NCBI GenBank assembly: GCA_004297665.1
Contig: SCUP01000234.1
Location: forward strand, 1-7,722
Source of the DNA: Nitrosarchaeum sp.
Lineage (GTDB): Archaea > Thermoproteota > Nitrososphaeria > Nitrososphaerales > Nitrosopumilaceae
DNA: 7,722 nucleotides
Direction of reading: 5' to 3'
The notes below the pieces were generated by a model. That model was not told the origin of the DNA. It worked only from the letters and a program-made list of their open reading frames with translations, and searched no databases. Position numbers and translations under genes: made by a program. Each line of letters begins with the position of its first letter. The stretch's first letter is position 1. Shown here piece by piece: positions 1-5,901 of this stretch.

Positions 1-132
1 GAACAAAAAACACCAATTTTAGAGCCGTCTAATGATTGCACTGATTGTCAATACTATCAAAGATGCTTTATCACAAAGAAAAATACCAAACAGGTATCAT
101 TATCTGAAATGTTAGGTCTAAGCAAAGACTAG
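1..132 (+). CDS. C-terminal fragment of a protein with a CxxCx5C cysteine cluster
   Basis: The frame is open from base 1 to a TAG stop at 130-132 and gives the last 43 residues of a protein whose start lies left of the window. The visible part contains C13, C16 and C22 (CTDCQYYQRC), a CxxCx5C spacing with a tyrosine two residues after the second cysteine. This spacing is typical of the C-terminal Fe-S cluster ligands of Cas4/AddB-type RecB-family nucleases, which have a fourth cysteine far upstream; zinc binding is equally possible. The 21 residues after the last cysteine are polar and basic, with no further motif. The gene converges on the 36-residue peptide gene. The coding call is supported by the open frame and the cysteine cluster; the nuclease idea is only an inference from spacing, because the catalytic part is not visible. 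Confidence 0.6.
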   Translation, partial: EQKTPILEPSNDCTDCQYYQRCFITKKNTKQVSLSEMLGLSKD

Positions 133-140
133 TAAGATAA

Positions 141-169
141 ATGAAAAATATTGTAAGGAATAATTCCTT
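141..169. terminator. Candidate hairpin terminator between convergent genes
   Basis: Bases 155-161 (AAGGAAT) and 163-169 (ATTCCTT) are perfect inverted repeats; as RNA this is six paired bases around a three-base loop. Read on the minus strand, the hairpin is followed by ACAATATTTTTCATTT, a U-rich tail, so it best serves the 36-residue peptide gene. It also lies 22 bases after the stop of the plus-strand fragment, but has a poorer U tail in that direction. Archaeal termination depends mainly on U tracts, so the hairpin itself may be incidental. Confidence 0.4.
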
Positions 170-172
170 TGG

Positions 173-283
173 TTAATCTAGTGGTTCTGGATGTCCTTTA
201 CCACGAAGTGCAAAACACACAACTGCTAGTGCAATTGCTACTCCTATTGCTGAGCCATATGCGGCTATTCCTGCTTCTGCCAT
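173..283 (-). CDS. 36-residue single-helix membrane peptide
   Basis: An ATG at 283-281 opens a 36-codon frame ending in TAA at 175-173. The peptide has a short acidic/small N-terminus (MAEAGIAAYG), an alanine/glycine-rich hydrophobic helix at about residues 5-26 containing a GxxxG packing motif (G10-SAI-G14) and one cysteine (C23), then a charged tail (LRGKGHPEPLD). The arrangement suggests a single transmembrane segment with the basic tail in the cytoplasm by the positive-inside rule. It is too short for most gene callers, but a TATA-like element sits at the spacing expected for a leaderless transcript starting at this ATG, and a hairpin plus U-rich tail follows the stop. I do not recognise a family. 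Peptides of this kind are often accessory subunits of membrane complexes; that role is a guess here. Confidence 0.68.
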   Translation of the reverse strand: MAEAGIAAYGSAIGVAIALAVVCFALRGKGHPEPLD

Positions 284-306
284 TTGATAAAAACCCACTT
301 CTTGGG

Positions 307-317
307 CTTTTATAATT
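307..317 (-). promoter_or_regulatory. TATA box of the 36-residue peptide gene
   Basis: On the minus strand this reads AATTATAAAAG; its TTATAA core lies 28-33 bases upstream of the A of the ATG at 283. That is the standard archaeal TATA-to-start distance, so transcription should begin at or within a few bases of the start codon, giving a leaderless mRNA. Confidence 0.55.
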
Positions 318-335
318 TTGTCAATATTTTTCCCC

Positions 336-362
336 TAAAAACAAATTATCATAATTTATGAT
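336..362 (-). terminator. Palindrome plus U-rich tract downstream of the LEA14-like gene
   Basis: Bases 348-354 (ATCATAA) and 356-362 (TTATGAT) are perfect 7-base inverted repeats. On the minus strand they are followed by AATTTGTTTTTA, which would place a weak AU hairpin and a U tract 37 bases past the stop of the 399-959 gene. A third copy of TTATGAT at 365-371 makes a regulatory binding site an alternative, since the cluster is also 65-88 bases upstream of the 36-residue peptide start. Confidence 0.38.
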
Positions 363-398
363 TTTTATGATACAATAATCAAATTGTGGCGTTTTTAT

Positions 399-959
399 CT
401 ATTTTACAAACTCAAAATGAAGTTCATTTTCTTGTCCACTAGTCATTGAGCTTTGATTATAGAAGATATCTCCACTAACTCGCCATTTTGCAGTATTACT
501 TTCAAGGGCAGACCACAATTCAGGAGTATTGCCGGTATTTTTCAATACTATTTTGTCTTTTAAAAGAATTGAGTTTTCACCAAGAAGTACATAATAGTCA
601 GAACCAAACTCTACCATTCCTTCTGGCCTACTACCTATTTGACCACCTGAAATTTGTTTTTCGTTAGAAAATCCAGTTTCAAATAGTTGGTAATCCATAA
701 CTTGTACAAGTATAGAGCTGGGATTAGGATTACTAAGTTTGAATGTTATCTCAATTGTAGCATCTCTTTTGCCTGCTTCAATTATTGAAATATCTGCCAA
801 TTCAACAGAGATTGGTTGTATTTGTTGTGGGGCTTGCGGTATTTCTTTAGTGATATCTTCTGATGTATGACCAACAAAGGATGAACCAGATAAAAGAATT
901 ACACCCAAAACCGCAGCTAATCCTATAATTGCAACAAAAACAAAGATTTTGGAATTCAC
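399..959 (-). CDS. Membrane-anchored LEA14/WHy-like domain protein
   Basis: The 186-residue protein starts with a hydrophobic helix (residues 5-24, VFVAIIGLAAVLGVILL) that should act as an uncleaved signal anchor, followed by a polar, proline/glutamine-containing linker (about 30-50) and an extracytoplasmic beta domain. The region around residues 51-100 (ISVELADISIIEAG, then FKLSNPNPSSILVQVMDYQL) has the pattern of LEA14/WHy (LEA_2) domains: alternating hydrophobic strands with a central NPNP (77-80) after the second strand. Such domains are linked to desiccation or stress, but the archaeal function is not established. The start codon is GTG (959-957); an in-frame TGA lies 12 bases upstream and no ATG or other usual start lies between them, so GTG is forced unless translation starts internally. 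It is divergent from the 118-residue gene with a 71-base gap. The LEA-like assignment is by pattern recognition, moderately sure. Confidence 0.75.
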   Translation of the reverse strand: MNSKIFVFVAIIGLAAVLGVILLSGSSFVGHTSEDITKEIPQAPQQIQPISVELADISIIEAGKRDATIEITFKLSNPNPSSILVQVMDYQLFETGFSNEKQISGGQIGSRPEGMVEFGSDYYVLLGENSILLKDKIVLKNTGNTPELWSALESNTAKWRVSGDIFYNQSSMTSGQENELHFEFVK

Positions 960-980
960 TAGATTAACTCATTTCTTAGA

Positions 981-1009
981 TATCTTAAATGTTGAGATAG
1001 TTATTATAA
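981..1009. promoter_or_regulatory. Divergent promoter region with two TATA-like elements
   Basis: On the plus strand TTATTATAA at 1001-1009 lies 22-30 bases before the ATG at 1031. On the minus strand TTTAAGATA (989-981) lies 22-30 bases before the GTG at 959. Both spacings suit leaderless or nearly leaderless transcripts, and together they explain the 71-base gap. The plus element is the better match. Confidence 0.45.
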
Positions 1010-1030
1010 TATTAAAGAATAAAATTAATC

Positions 1031-1387
1031 ATGCAATATTTTCAAGCTGTGCAACAGGGAAAACAAAGAGCTAGCAAATCACAAATGAAAATGTTTGAGG
1101 TTGCAGGATTTGGAATGTTAACATTGACTACAAAAAAAATCGATGGTAAATTTCATCCAGTCGGAGAAGAGGATTTTGTTGCAGTGATTAATTCACCTGA
1201 TGGATATGTTGCCATATTAGCAGACAAAGATGGATTTACAAAGGCTCAATCAAAGTCACTGGAAAAAAAAGAAGCATTATCAATTTATAAGAAATTAAGA
1301 GAATCTGGTATTCCAGAATACCCTGAAAAAGATATTCAGATTTGGTCAGAGAGACGTCCAACTGTACAAAACGAAATTTCTGAGTAA
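1031..1387 (+). CDS. Uncharacterised 118-residue protein
   Basis: The product is a soluble, lysine-rich protein of 118 residues with no signal peptide or membrane segment. I do not recognise a family. The middle (about residues 22-66) alternates hydrophobic strands with turns: FEVAGFGMLTLTTKKIDGKF, then DFVAVINSPDGYVAILADKDG, suggesting a small beta or alpha/beta fold. A basic helical stretch follows (KAQSKSLEKKEALSIYKKLRESG, about 71-93). The first 20 residues are basic and glutamine-rich (QQGKQRASKSQMK), which could contact nucleic acid, but that is speculative. A TATA-like element 22-30 bases upstream supports the ATG at 1031. Its TAA stop (1385-1387) abuts the stop of the convergent UMP kinase gene with no intervening base. 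Confidence applies to it being a gene, not to a function. Confidence 0.75.
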   Translation: MQYFQAVQQGKQRASKSQMKMFEVAGFGMLTLTTKKIDGKFHPVGEEDFVAVINSPDGYVAILADKDGFTKAQSKSLEKKEALSIYKKLRESGIPEYPEKDIQIWSERRPTVQNEISE

Positions 1388-2071
1388 TTATTTTGACGGT
1401 AGAACTATTTCAGTTCCTACATCCATACCTTTGATTGCTTTTTCAAGTGTTTTGATATCAGCTTGTAATATTCGTGTCTTTATTTTAGAGCGTTCAATAA
1501 TTTTTAGAGCTACTATATCCATCAAATCATAACCTCCTGCAAGAGAATCTTCATGAACAAGCATGTTTCTCAAATTCTTGAGTTCAATTCGTTTGAATTT
1601 TTTTGCATTTTTGAATTTGTTAGGGTCTCTATCATAAACACCATCAACATCTGTGGCATTGAGAAATTGTTCTGCATTGATTTTTTCAGCAATAAGGGCT
1701 GCAGTTCCATTGGTACTTTGTCCAGGATGTAAACCGCCTGTAACTACAATCAAACCATCATCTACTGCATGTCTTACTTCTTGTAATGTTGTTGGTGGAT
1801 GAGAATATGCTTTATTTTTTAGAGCATAGATCAAGAGTTTTGCATTTAGTCTAGAGATTTCGATTCCAAGTTCGTCTAGTGTGGACTCGTCAGCTCCTGA
1901 AGATCTTGCATGAGCAATGTAATGTCTGGCAATATTTCCACCACCTGCAATAATTATTGGTTGACATATCTTACTAATCTTGACTAGAAATGAGGCGTAA
2001 TCCTTTAGCATTTTTGCATTATCCATACCAAAAATTCGTCCTGAAAGTTTGATGACGACTCTTTTTTTCAT
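1388..2071 (-). CDS. pyrH: Archaeal UMP kinase
   Basis: This cytosolic enzyme phosphorylates UMP to UDP with ATP, the step leading from de novo UMP to all pyrimidine nucleotides. The 227-residue length fits the archaeal hexameric form of the amino-acid-kinase family. Visible motifs are the N-terminal phosphate loop (VVIKLSG, 5-11), the nucleotide-binding GGGN (43-46) with R49, the substrate loop [19 protein letters not shown] (111-129), and the ATP-side [13 protein letters not shown] (138-150). The segment [13 protein letters not shown] (77-89) resembles the Pyrococcus furiosus enzyme. It is the last gene of the tmk-HD-pyrH operon: its ATG overlaps the TAA stop of the HD gene by one base (TAATG), implying translational coupling, and GGTGG lies nine bases upstream. 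This is the best-supported functional call in the window. Confidence 0.93.
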   Translation of the reverse strand: MKKRVVIKLSGRIFGMDNAKMLKDYASFLVKISKICQPIIIAGGGNIARHYIAHARSSGADESTLDELGIEISRLNAKLLIYALKNKAYSHPPTTLQEVRHAVDDGLIVVTGGLHPGQSTNGTAALIAEKINAEQFLNATDVDGVYDRDPNKFKNAKKFKRIELKNLRNMLVHEDSLAGGYDLMDIVALKIIERSKIKTRILQADIKTLEKAIKGMDVGTEIVLPSK

Positions 2072-3306
2072 TATTTTAAACCACCGAGGATTGATTTTGC
2101 GGCAATTTCAACTTTTTTTCTGTTCTTTTGATGTGTGTATATTCTAAGAATATTCATAAAACCAGATATTGCTGAAACTACAGGAATTTGTGATATAGGC
2201 ATCTCTTGAGCAGTTGATTTGCCATTCTCATTTGTAATCAAAATGATATATTTTGATTCATTTTTTGATGGTGCAAGTGGGATTGATGGAGTAACAGAGC
2301 TGTCAACAAAAATTTCACTTTCATCAACTTTGGATTTTTTTGATATAGATGTTCTTAGCTCGTTAGTTCTAGCTTTTCCCAGATTAGTTCTACTAGTTAA
2401 AATTCGTTCAAATACACATTTTAACAATTTTCTGTTTTGATAATCTTCGGCAAATTGTCTAGCGCGTTTTAATTTAGGTGATTTTGATGAAATGAGTTTG
2501 GATAGTACGTATTCGTCTGTAAGTTTTACATATTCATTAATGTTAAAAGAGGTAAAACCAAACTCATCATCAGATAATCGTAATGCCTCTAAAAGCATAA
2601 CTTCTGCGGCTCTTACTGTTTTATGAAAATATACAGCTTTGAACATTTGATAACGGGAATGCATCATAGATTCAAAAGAGTATAATGCTGATCTTTCTAG
2701 AGCAAGTTTTTTCTGATGTACATCTAGGGATTGTGTTATTCTTTTGTGATCAATTTGTGCATGTTCTGCACCAGTAAAGTAACCATCCCTTAACAAATAA
2801 TCCATCATATCAGCACTTAATGCTCCTGAAATAATTTCATTCATGTATTGTAATTTTGAATCACCAAAAGCTACTTTTGTAATGAGTTTTTTGTCATATC
2901 CATTTTTTGACAAGCTATCACCAATTTCAGATTTCAAGATAATTTCTTTACCAAAATCTTCATGTGAGAATTTCTTTTGCTGTATTACCTCTTCAAAAAG
3001 ATGTGAAAAAGGTCCATGACCTATATCATGTAAAAGTCCTGCAAGTCTCAAAACTTCTATATCATATGATTTTAAAATTCCTTTTTCATTTAAGGCCTGA
3101 CCAGCTTGACTTGCAATGTGCATAACACCCAAAGAATGCTCAAATCTAGTATGTTGTGCTGCAGGATATGTTAAATGAGCGCCAGAAAGTTGGCGTATTC
3201 GCCTTAGTCTTTGAAAGATAGGAGTATCAATTATTTTTAGTTCATGATCATAAACGCGAATAAAATCATGAATTGGATCAACTATGTCTAGATAATTTTT
3301 TTTCAT
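2071..3306 (-). CDS. HD-domain dNTP triphosphohydrolase, SAMHD1-like
   Basis: The 411-residue protein matches the SAMHD1/YdhJ/EF1143 group of HD phosphohydrolases, which cut dNTPs into deoxynucleosides and triphosphate and so limit the dNTP pool. The metal and catalytic residues are all visible: HTRFEHSLG (R54, H57), [15 protein letters not shown] (H93, D94, H97, H102), FSHEDFG (H115) and the distal aspartate in [12 protein letters not shown] (D166). The N-terminal sequence [20 protein letters not shown] and [10 protein letters not shown] (31-40) are also typical. After about residue 240 the sequence diverges and includes a basic, serine-rich stretch and a C-terminal domain I do not recognise. 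Its ATG overlaps the TGA of the upstream thymidylate kinase gene by four bases (ATGA). The enzyme class is secure; substrate preference and any allosteric nucleotide control cannot be read from sequence. Confidence 0.9.
   Translation of the reverse strand: MKKNYLDIVDPIHDFIRVYDHELKIIDTPIFQRLRRIRQLSGAHLTYPAAQHTRFEHSLGVMHIASQAGQALNEKGILKSYDIEVLRLAGLLHDIGHGPFSHLFEEVIQQKKFSHEDFGKEIILKSEIGDSLSKNGYDKKLITKVAFGDSKLQYMNEIISGALSADMMDYLLRDGYFTGAEHAQIDHKRITQSLDVHQKKLALERSALYSFESMMHSRYQMFKAVYFHKTVRAAEVMLLEALRLSDDEFGFTSFNINEYVKLTDEYVLSKLISSKSPKLKRARQFAEDYQNRKLLKCVFERILTSRTNLGKARTNELRTSISKKSKVDESEIFVDSSVTPSIPLAPSKNESKYIILITNENGKSTAQEMPISQIPVVSAISGFMNILRIYTHQKNRKKVEIAAKSILGGLK
2081..2085 (-). promoter_or_regulatory. 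Shine-Dalgarno sequence for pyrH inside the HD gene
   Basis: On the minus strand GGTGG lies nine bases before the pyrH ATG (2071-2069), within the final glycine codons of the HD-domain gene. It matches the archaeal GGTG anti-16S core. As an internal operon gene, pyrH would need such a site, whereas the first genes here look leaderless. Confidence 0.5.
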
Positions 3307-3884
3307 ATGCCTATTTTCTTTGTAAATACTTGCAAAATATCTTTATGAACTTCTTGTTTTGGTTTTGATGCATCAATAATTTTCCAATGTTGAGTCTTTG
3401 CAATGGTTCTATAAATTTTCGATATTTTTTGCAGGAATTCTTCATTTTTTTCAAATTTATCTCTCTTAGTTTTTTTTCTACGAAATGATTCTCTTTGAGA
3501 TACGTCTAGTAAAATAACAAGATCAGCCTTTGGAAGTCCGGCATCTAAATTTTCTAACCATTCACGTTTCATTCCATTTGCTAAACCATAGATTAGATTA
3601 GATTGGTAATAACGATTCATTATCAAGACAGAATTTTTTGATTGTGCTGCTAAGATTTCATTTAGCTTTTCCCATCTGTTTGCAGCTAAAAGACAGTGAA
3701 TAACTTGAGGAGGAAATTTTCTCTTTCCATTAAGATATTTTGCAATTTCTTTTCCGATAGGTGTCTTATAATCAGGAAAGCTAAAGGTAGCAGTCTTGAT
3801 TTTTCTTTGTTTTAATGCTTTTTCCAATAATGCAGTTTGAGTTTTCTTTCCTGCTTGGTCTCCACCCTCAATAACAATTATCAT
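3303..3884 (-). CDS. tmk: Thymidylate kinase (dTMP kinase) with atypical metal-site residues
   Basis: It should phosphorylate dTMP to dTDP. The 193-residue P-loop protein has the TMPK order: P-loop EGGDQAGKKTQ (6-16), FPDY (36-39) for the dTMP phosphate, R70 in AANRWE, the RY motif with thymine-contacting residues in NRYYQSNLIYG (90-100, N96 and Y99 matching N100 and Y103 of the Mycobacterium tuberculosis enzyme), LPKADLVILLD (117-127), and a basic LID (about 134-146). Two positions differ from the usual consensus: the P-loop serine/threonine after GK is K14 (the M. tuberculosis enzyme has arginine there), and the aspartate of the DRY motif is N90. It is the first gene of the operon with the HD hydrolase and UMP kinase. 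The ATG at 3884 has a T/A-rich element (TTTTTAAT, 3919-3912) about 28-35 bases upstream. Confidence 0.87.
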   Translation of the reverse strand: MIIVIEGGDQAGKKTQTALLEKALKQRKIKTATFSFPDYKTPIGKEIAKYLNGKRKFPPQVIHCLLAANRWEKLNEILAAQSKNSVLIMNRYYQSNLIYGLANGMKREWLENLDAGLPKADLVILLDVSQRESFRRKKTKRDKFEKNEEFLQKISKIYRTIAKTQHWKIIDASKPKQEVHKDILQVFTKKIGI

Positions 3885-3929
3885 AAGTTACAAAACCAGA
3901 GAAATTAATTGATTAAAAATCTATCAAGG

Positions 3930-3937
3930 TTTATAAC
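3930..3937 (+). promoter_or_regulatory. TATA box of the Hsp20 gene
   Basis: TTTATAAC at 3930-3937 lies 25-32 bases before the A of the Hsp20 ATG at 3962, the canonical archaeal distance for a leaderless transcript. It shares the 77-base gap 3885-3961 with the promoter of the divergent tmk operon, so the two promoters are close enough to influence each other. Confidence 0.6.
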
Positions 3938-3961
3938 CAAAAATTAAGCACATATCTCAAA

Positions 3962-4348
3962 ATGGGACTAGTAAAATCTATGGCAAAAGAAATGATAAAA
4001 GAAATTGGGAACAAATCAAGAGAATTTTATGAGTTTGTTTTACCGCCTGTAGATATGTATCTAGATAATGAAAAATTAACATTATTAATTGACCTGCCAG
4101 GATTTGCAAAAAAAGACATTAAATTATCACTTGATGGAAATATTCTCTCTATTCAGGCACACAAAGAAATTTCTGATGAAAAAAATCAAAATATTATCTG
4201 CAATCAAAGACCAAACATCATAGATAAAAAAATAAGATTACCCATTGATCTTAGAGAAGAGCAAGTGAGTTCTGCAAAATATGAACATGGTGTGTTAACA
4301 GTTACGATTCCTGTTAAAAAACATGGAAAAGATATTTCAATAGAATAA
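3962..4348 (+). CDS. Small heat-shock protein, Hsp20/alpha-crystallin family
   Basis: This is an ATP-independent holdase chaperone that binds unfolding proteins in the cytoplasm, normally as large oligomers. The 128-residue length is on the short side for archaeal Hsp20. A short helical N-terminus (1-25) is followed by the alpha-crystallin domain (about 29-119), with the typical opening DMYLDNEKLTLLIDLPGFAK (31-50), DIKLSLDGNILSIQA (52-66), and the signature AKYEHGVLTVTIP (105-117) containing GVL. The C-terminus KDISIE carries the IxI anchor (I125, I127) that docks into neighbouring dimers. The TATA box at 3930-3937 supports the ATG at 3962 as a leaderless start. Its TAA stop directly abuts the stop of the convergent UbiB-like gene. 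C80 lies in the loop before the dimerisation strand; no special role is known. Confidence 0.92.
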   Translation: MGLVKSMAKEMIKEIGNKSREFYEFVLPPVDMYLDNEKLTLLIDLPGFAKKDIKLSLDGNILSIQAHKEISDEKNQNIICNQRPNIIDKKIRLPIDLREEQVSSAKYEHGVLTVTIPVKKHGKDISIE

Positions 4349-5899
4349 TCAACGCTTTCGGAAAATTGCAAAGATACTCATTATTATCAGAGAAAATATC
4401 ATCCCAGTTATTCCTAGTGATTCATTTGATGTATACAAAACAGTAGAACCTACAAAGATTGCAGATGAGAGAATACTTCCAGAAAGCAAAACATTAGATT
4501 TTGGTTTAGCATTTAAGAGTTGAATTGATCTGTTTTCATCAATAAATTTTTTGAGCTCTGGCGCAATTGAGATAGTAGCGTCAATTGATTTTGCAAATCT
4601 TTGAAAAGAATATTTTAGTTCTTCAATATATGCATCTTTGATCAAATGTTCTTCTTCTAAAATTTCTCTTAGCACTTTAACAAATTTAAAATCAACCTTA
4701 TGTGTTTTGTAGATTCCTTCTATGATTGATGCCATTCTCATGTACAATGCTAGATTCTTTGGAAGAACAAATGGGAATTTACTCATTGTTTTGTTTGCAA
4801 GCTCCATCAAACTTTGTACTTCCATTTCGTCTGGCTTTTTTCCATGCATTGCACGAACAGCCAATTCTATTCCCTTCTCGATTACTGATCGGTTAAAATC
4901 AGGAGTCAGCATTCCAAGGTCAGCCATTGCATTTACGGTTCTTGGAGGATCTTTCTCAACTAATGCAAGATAAAGTCTGATTAGTCTTAGTCTGGTTTCA
5001 TTGTCTAATCGTCCAACCATTCCATAGTCATAAAGAATGAGTTTTCCATCATCAGTTACTGAAATATTGCCAGGATGAGGATCTGCGTGAAATAATGAAT
5101 GGCGCAAAAGCATGGTAAAAAAGACCTTGTGAACATCAACTACTAGTTTATGCCTGTCAATTCCCTTCTCATCAAGTGCTTCGATATTGGTGATTTTGAT
5201 ACCAGGAATGTATTCCATAGTAAGCACATTTTTTGAAGAATAATCATCATAAACTGAAGGAATGACTATGTTGCTTTTTTTCATATCATGTTTAATTTTT
5301 TTAAGATTTGCTGATTCAATGGTATAATCCATCTCCTCATGAATTGTTTCAATAAATTGAGAAAGCATCGCTCTTGCAGAAAAACGCAAGTTTGGATCTA
5401 CAAATCTTAATGCCGTTGGAAGAATTTTTTTTAAGACTTTGAGATCATCTTCAACAACTTTTTCAATGCCTGGTCTTTTTACCTTAACAACAATTTCTTG
5501 GTCAGAAATTCTTCCACGGTAAACTTGACCTAAAGATGCGCCAGAAAGAGGATTTGGATCTAGACTATCAAATTTTTTATTAATTGGTCCTAGGTCATTT
5601 TCTATTATGGGTTTTACCTGATCAAATGGAGCTGCTGGAACATTGTCTTGCAGCTTAGCAAGTTCTTCCAAGTATGGTTGTGGTAAAATATCAGCTCGTG
5701 ATGAAAGCCACTGTCCTAATTTTATGTAAACAGGTCCTAATGAAATGAAAGTGTTTAGAACTTTACGTGCGTTCTTACGATATTTTTCTACATCAATATC
5801 TTTGCCCTCTTTTTTTACCCATTTTCTCCTATCTTTTCGCAATGCCAAAATTGAAGGAAGTAGTTTAATGAAAATCTTAATTGTTCTTGCAGTAGACAT
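4349..5899 (-). CDS. UbiB/ABC1 (ADCK-like) atypical kinase with C-terminal membrane helices
   Basis: The 516-residue protein has the full UbiB-family motif set: KxGQ (K60-LGQ63, in IKLGQWLSSRADILPQPYLEEL), the glycine/alanine-rich nucleotide loop SGASLGQVY (119-127), catalytic lysine K139 (VVKVKRPG), EEMDYTIESAN with its conserved acidic residues (188-198), the hinge-like MEYIPG (228-233), HADPHPGN (271-278) and a DYG metal motif (291-293) in place of DFG. The last 50 residues form two hydrophobic helices (about 468-488 and 496-513), typical of membrane-bound UbiB proteins. In bacteria and mitochondria the family supports ubiquinone biosynthesis or lipid homeostasis through ATPase-like activity. 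Thaumarchaea are thought to use menaquinone-type quinones, so the pathway here is open. It starts two bases after the stop of the 133-residue membrane protein gene, hence a likely operon. Confidence 0.92.
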   Translation of the reverse strand: MSTARTIKIFIKLLPSILALRKDRRKWVKKEGKDIDVEKYRKNARKVLNTFISLGPVYIKLGQWLSSRADILPQPYLEELAKLQDNVPAAPFDQVKPIIENDLGPINKKFDSLDPNPLSGASLGQVYRGRISDQEIVVKVKRPGIEKVVEDDLKVLKKILPTALRFVDPNLRFSARAMLSQFIETIHEEMDYTIESANLKKIKHDMKKSNIVIPSVYDDYSSKNVLTMEYIPGIKITNIEALDEKGIDRHKLVVDVHKVFFTMLLRHSLFHADPHPGNISVTDDGKLILYDYGMVGRLDNETRLRLIRLYLALVEKDPPRTVNAMADLGMLTPDFNRSVIEKGIELAVRAMHGKKPDEMEVQSLMELANKTMSKFPFVLPKNLALYMRMASIIEGIYKTHKVDFKFVKVLREILEEEHLIKDAYIEELKYSFQRFAKSIDATISIAPELKKFIDENRSIQLLNAKPKSNVLLSGSILSSAIFVGSTVLYTSNESLGITGMIFSLIIMSIFAIFRKR

Positions 5900-5901
5900 G
5901 T

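Noticed and set aside
2219..2440. Plus-strand open frame of 73 codons
   Set aside because: It lies wholly within the antisense of the SAMHD1-like gene, has an unconvincing phenylalanine/serine-rich composition and no promoter.
4722..4973. Plus-strand open frame of 83 codons
   Set aside because: It is antisense to the UbiB-like kinase, whose motifs on the minus strand are complete; no promoter or protein-like pattern.
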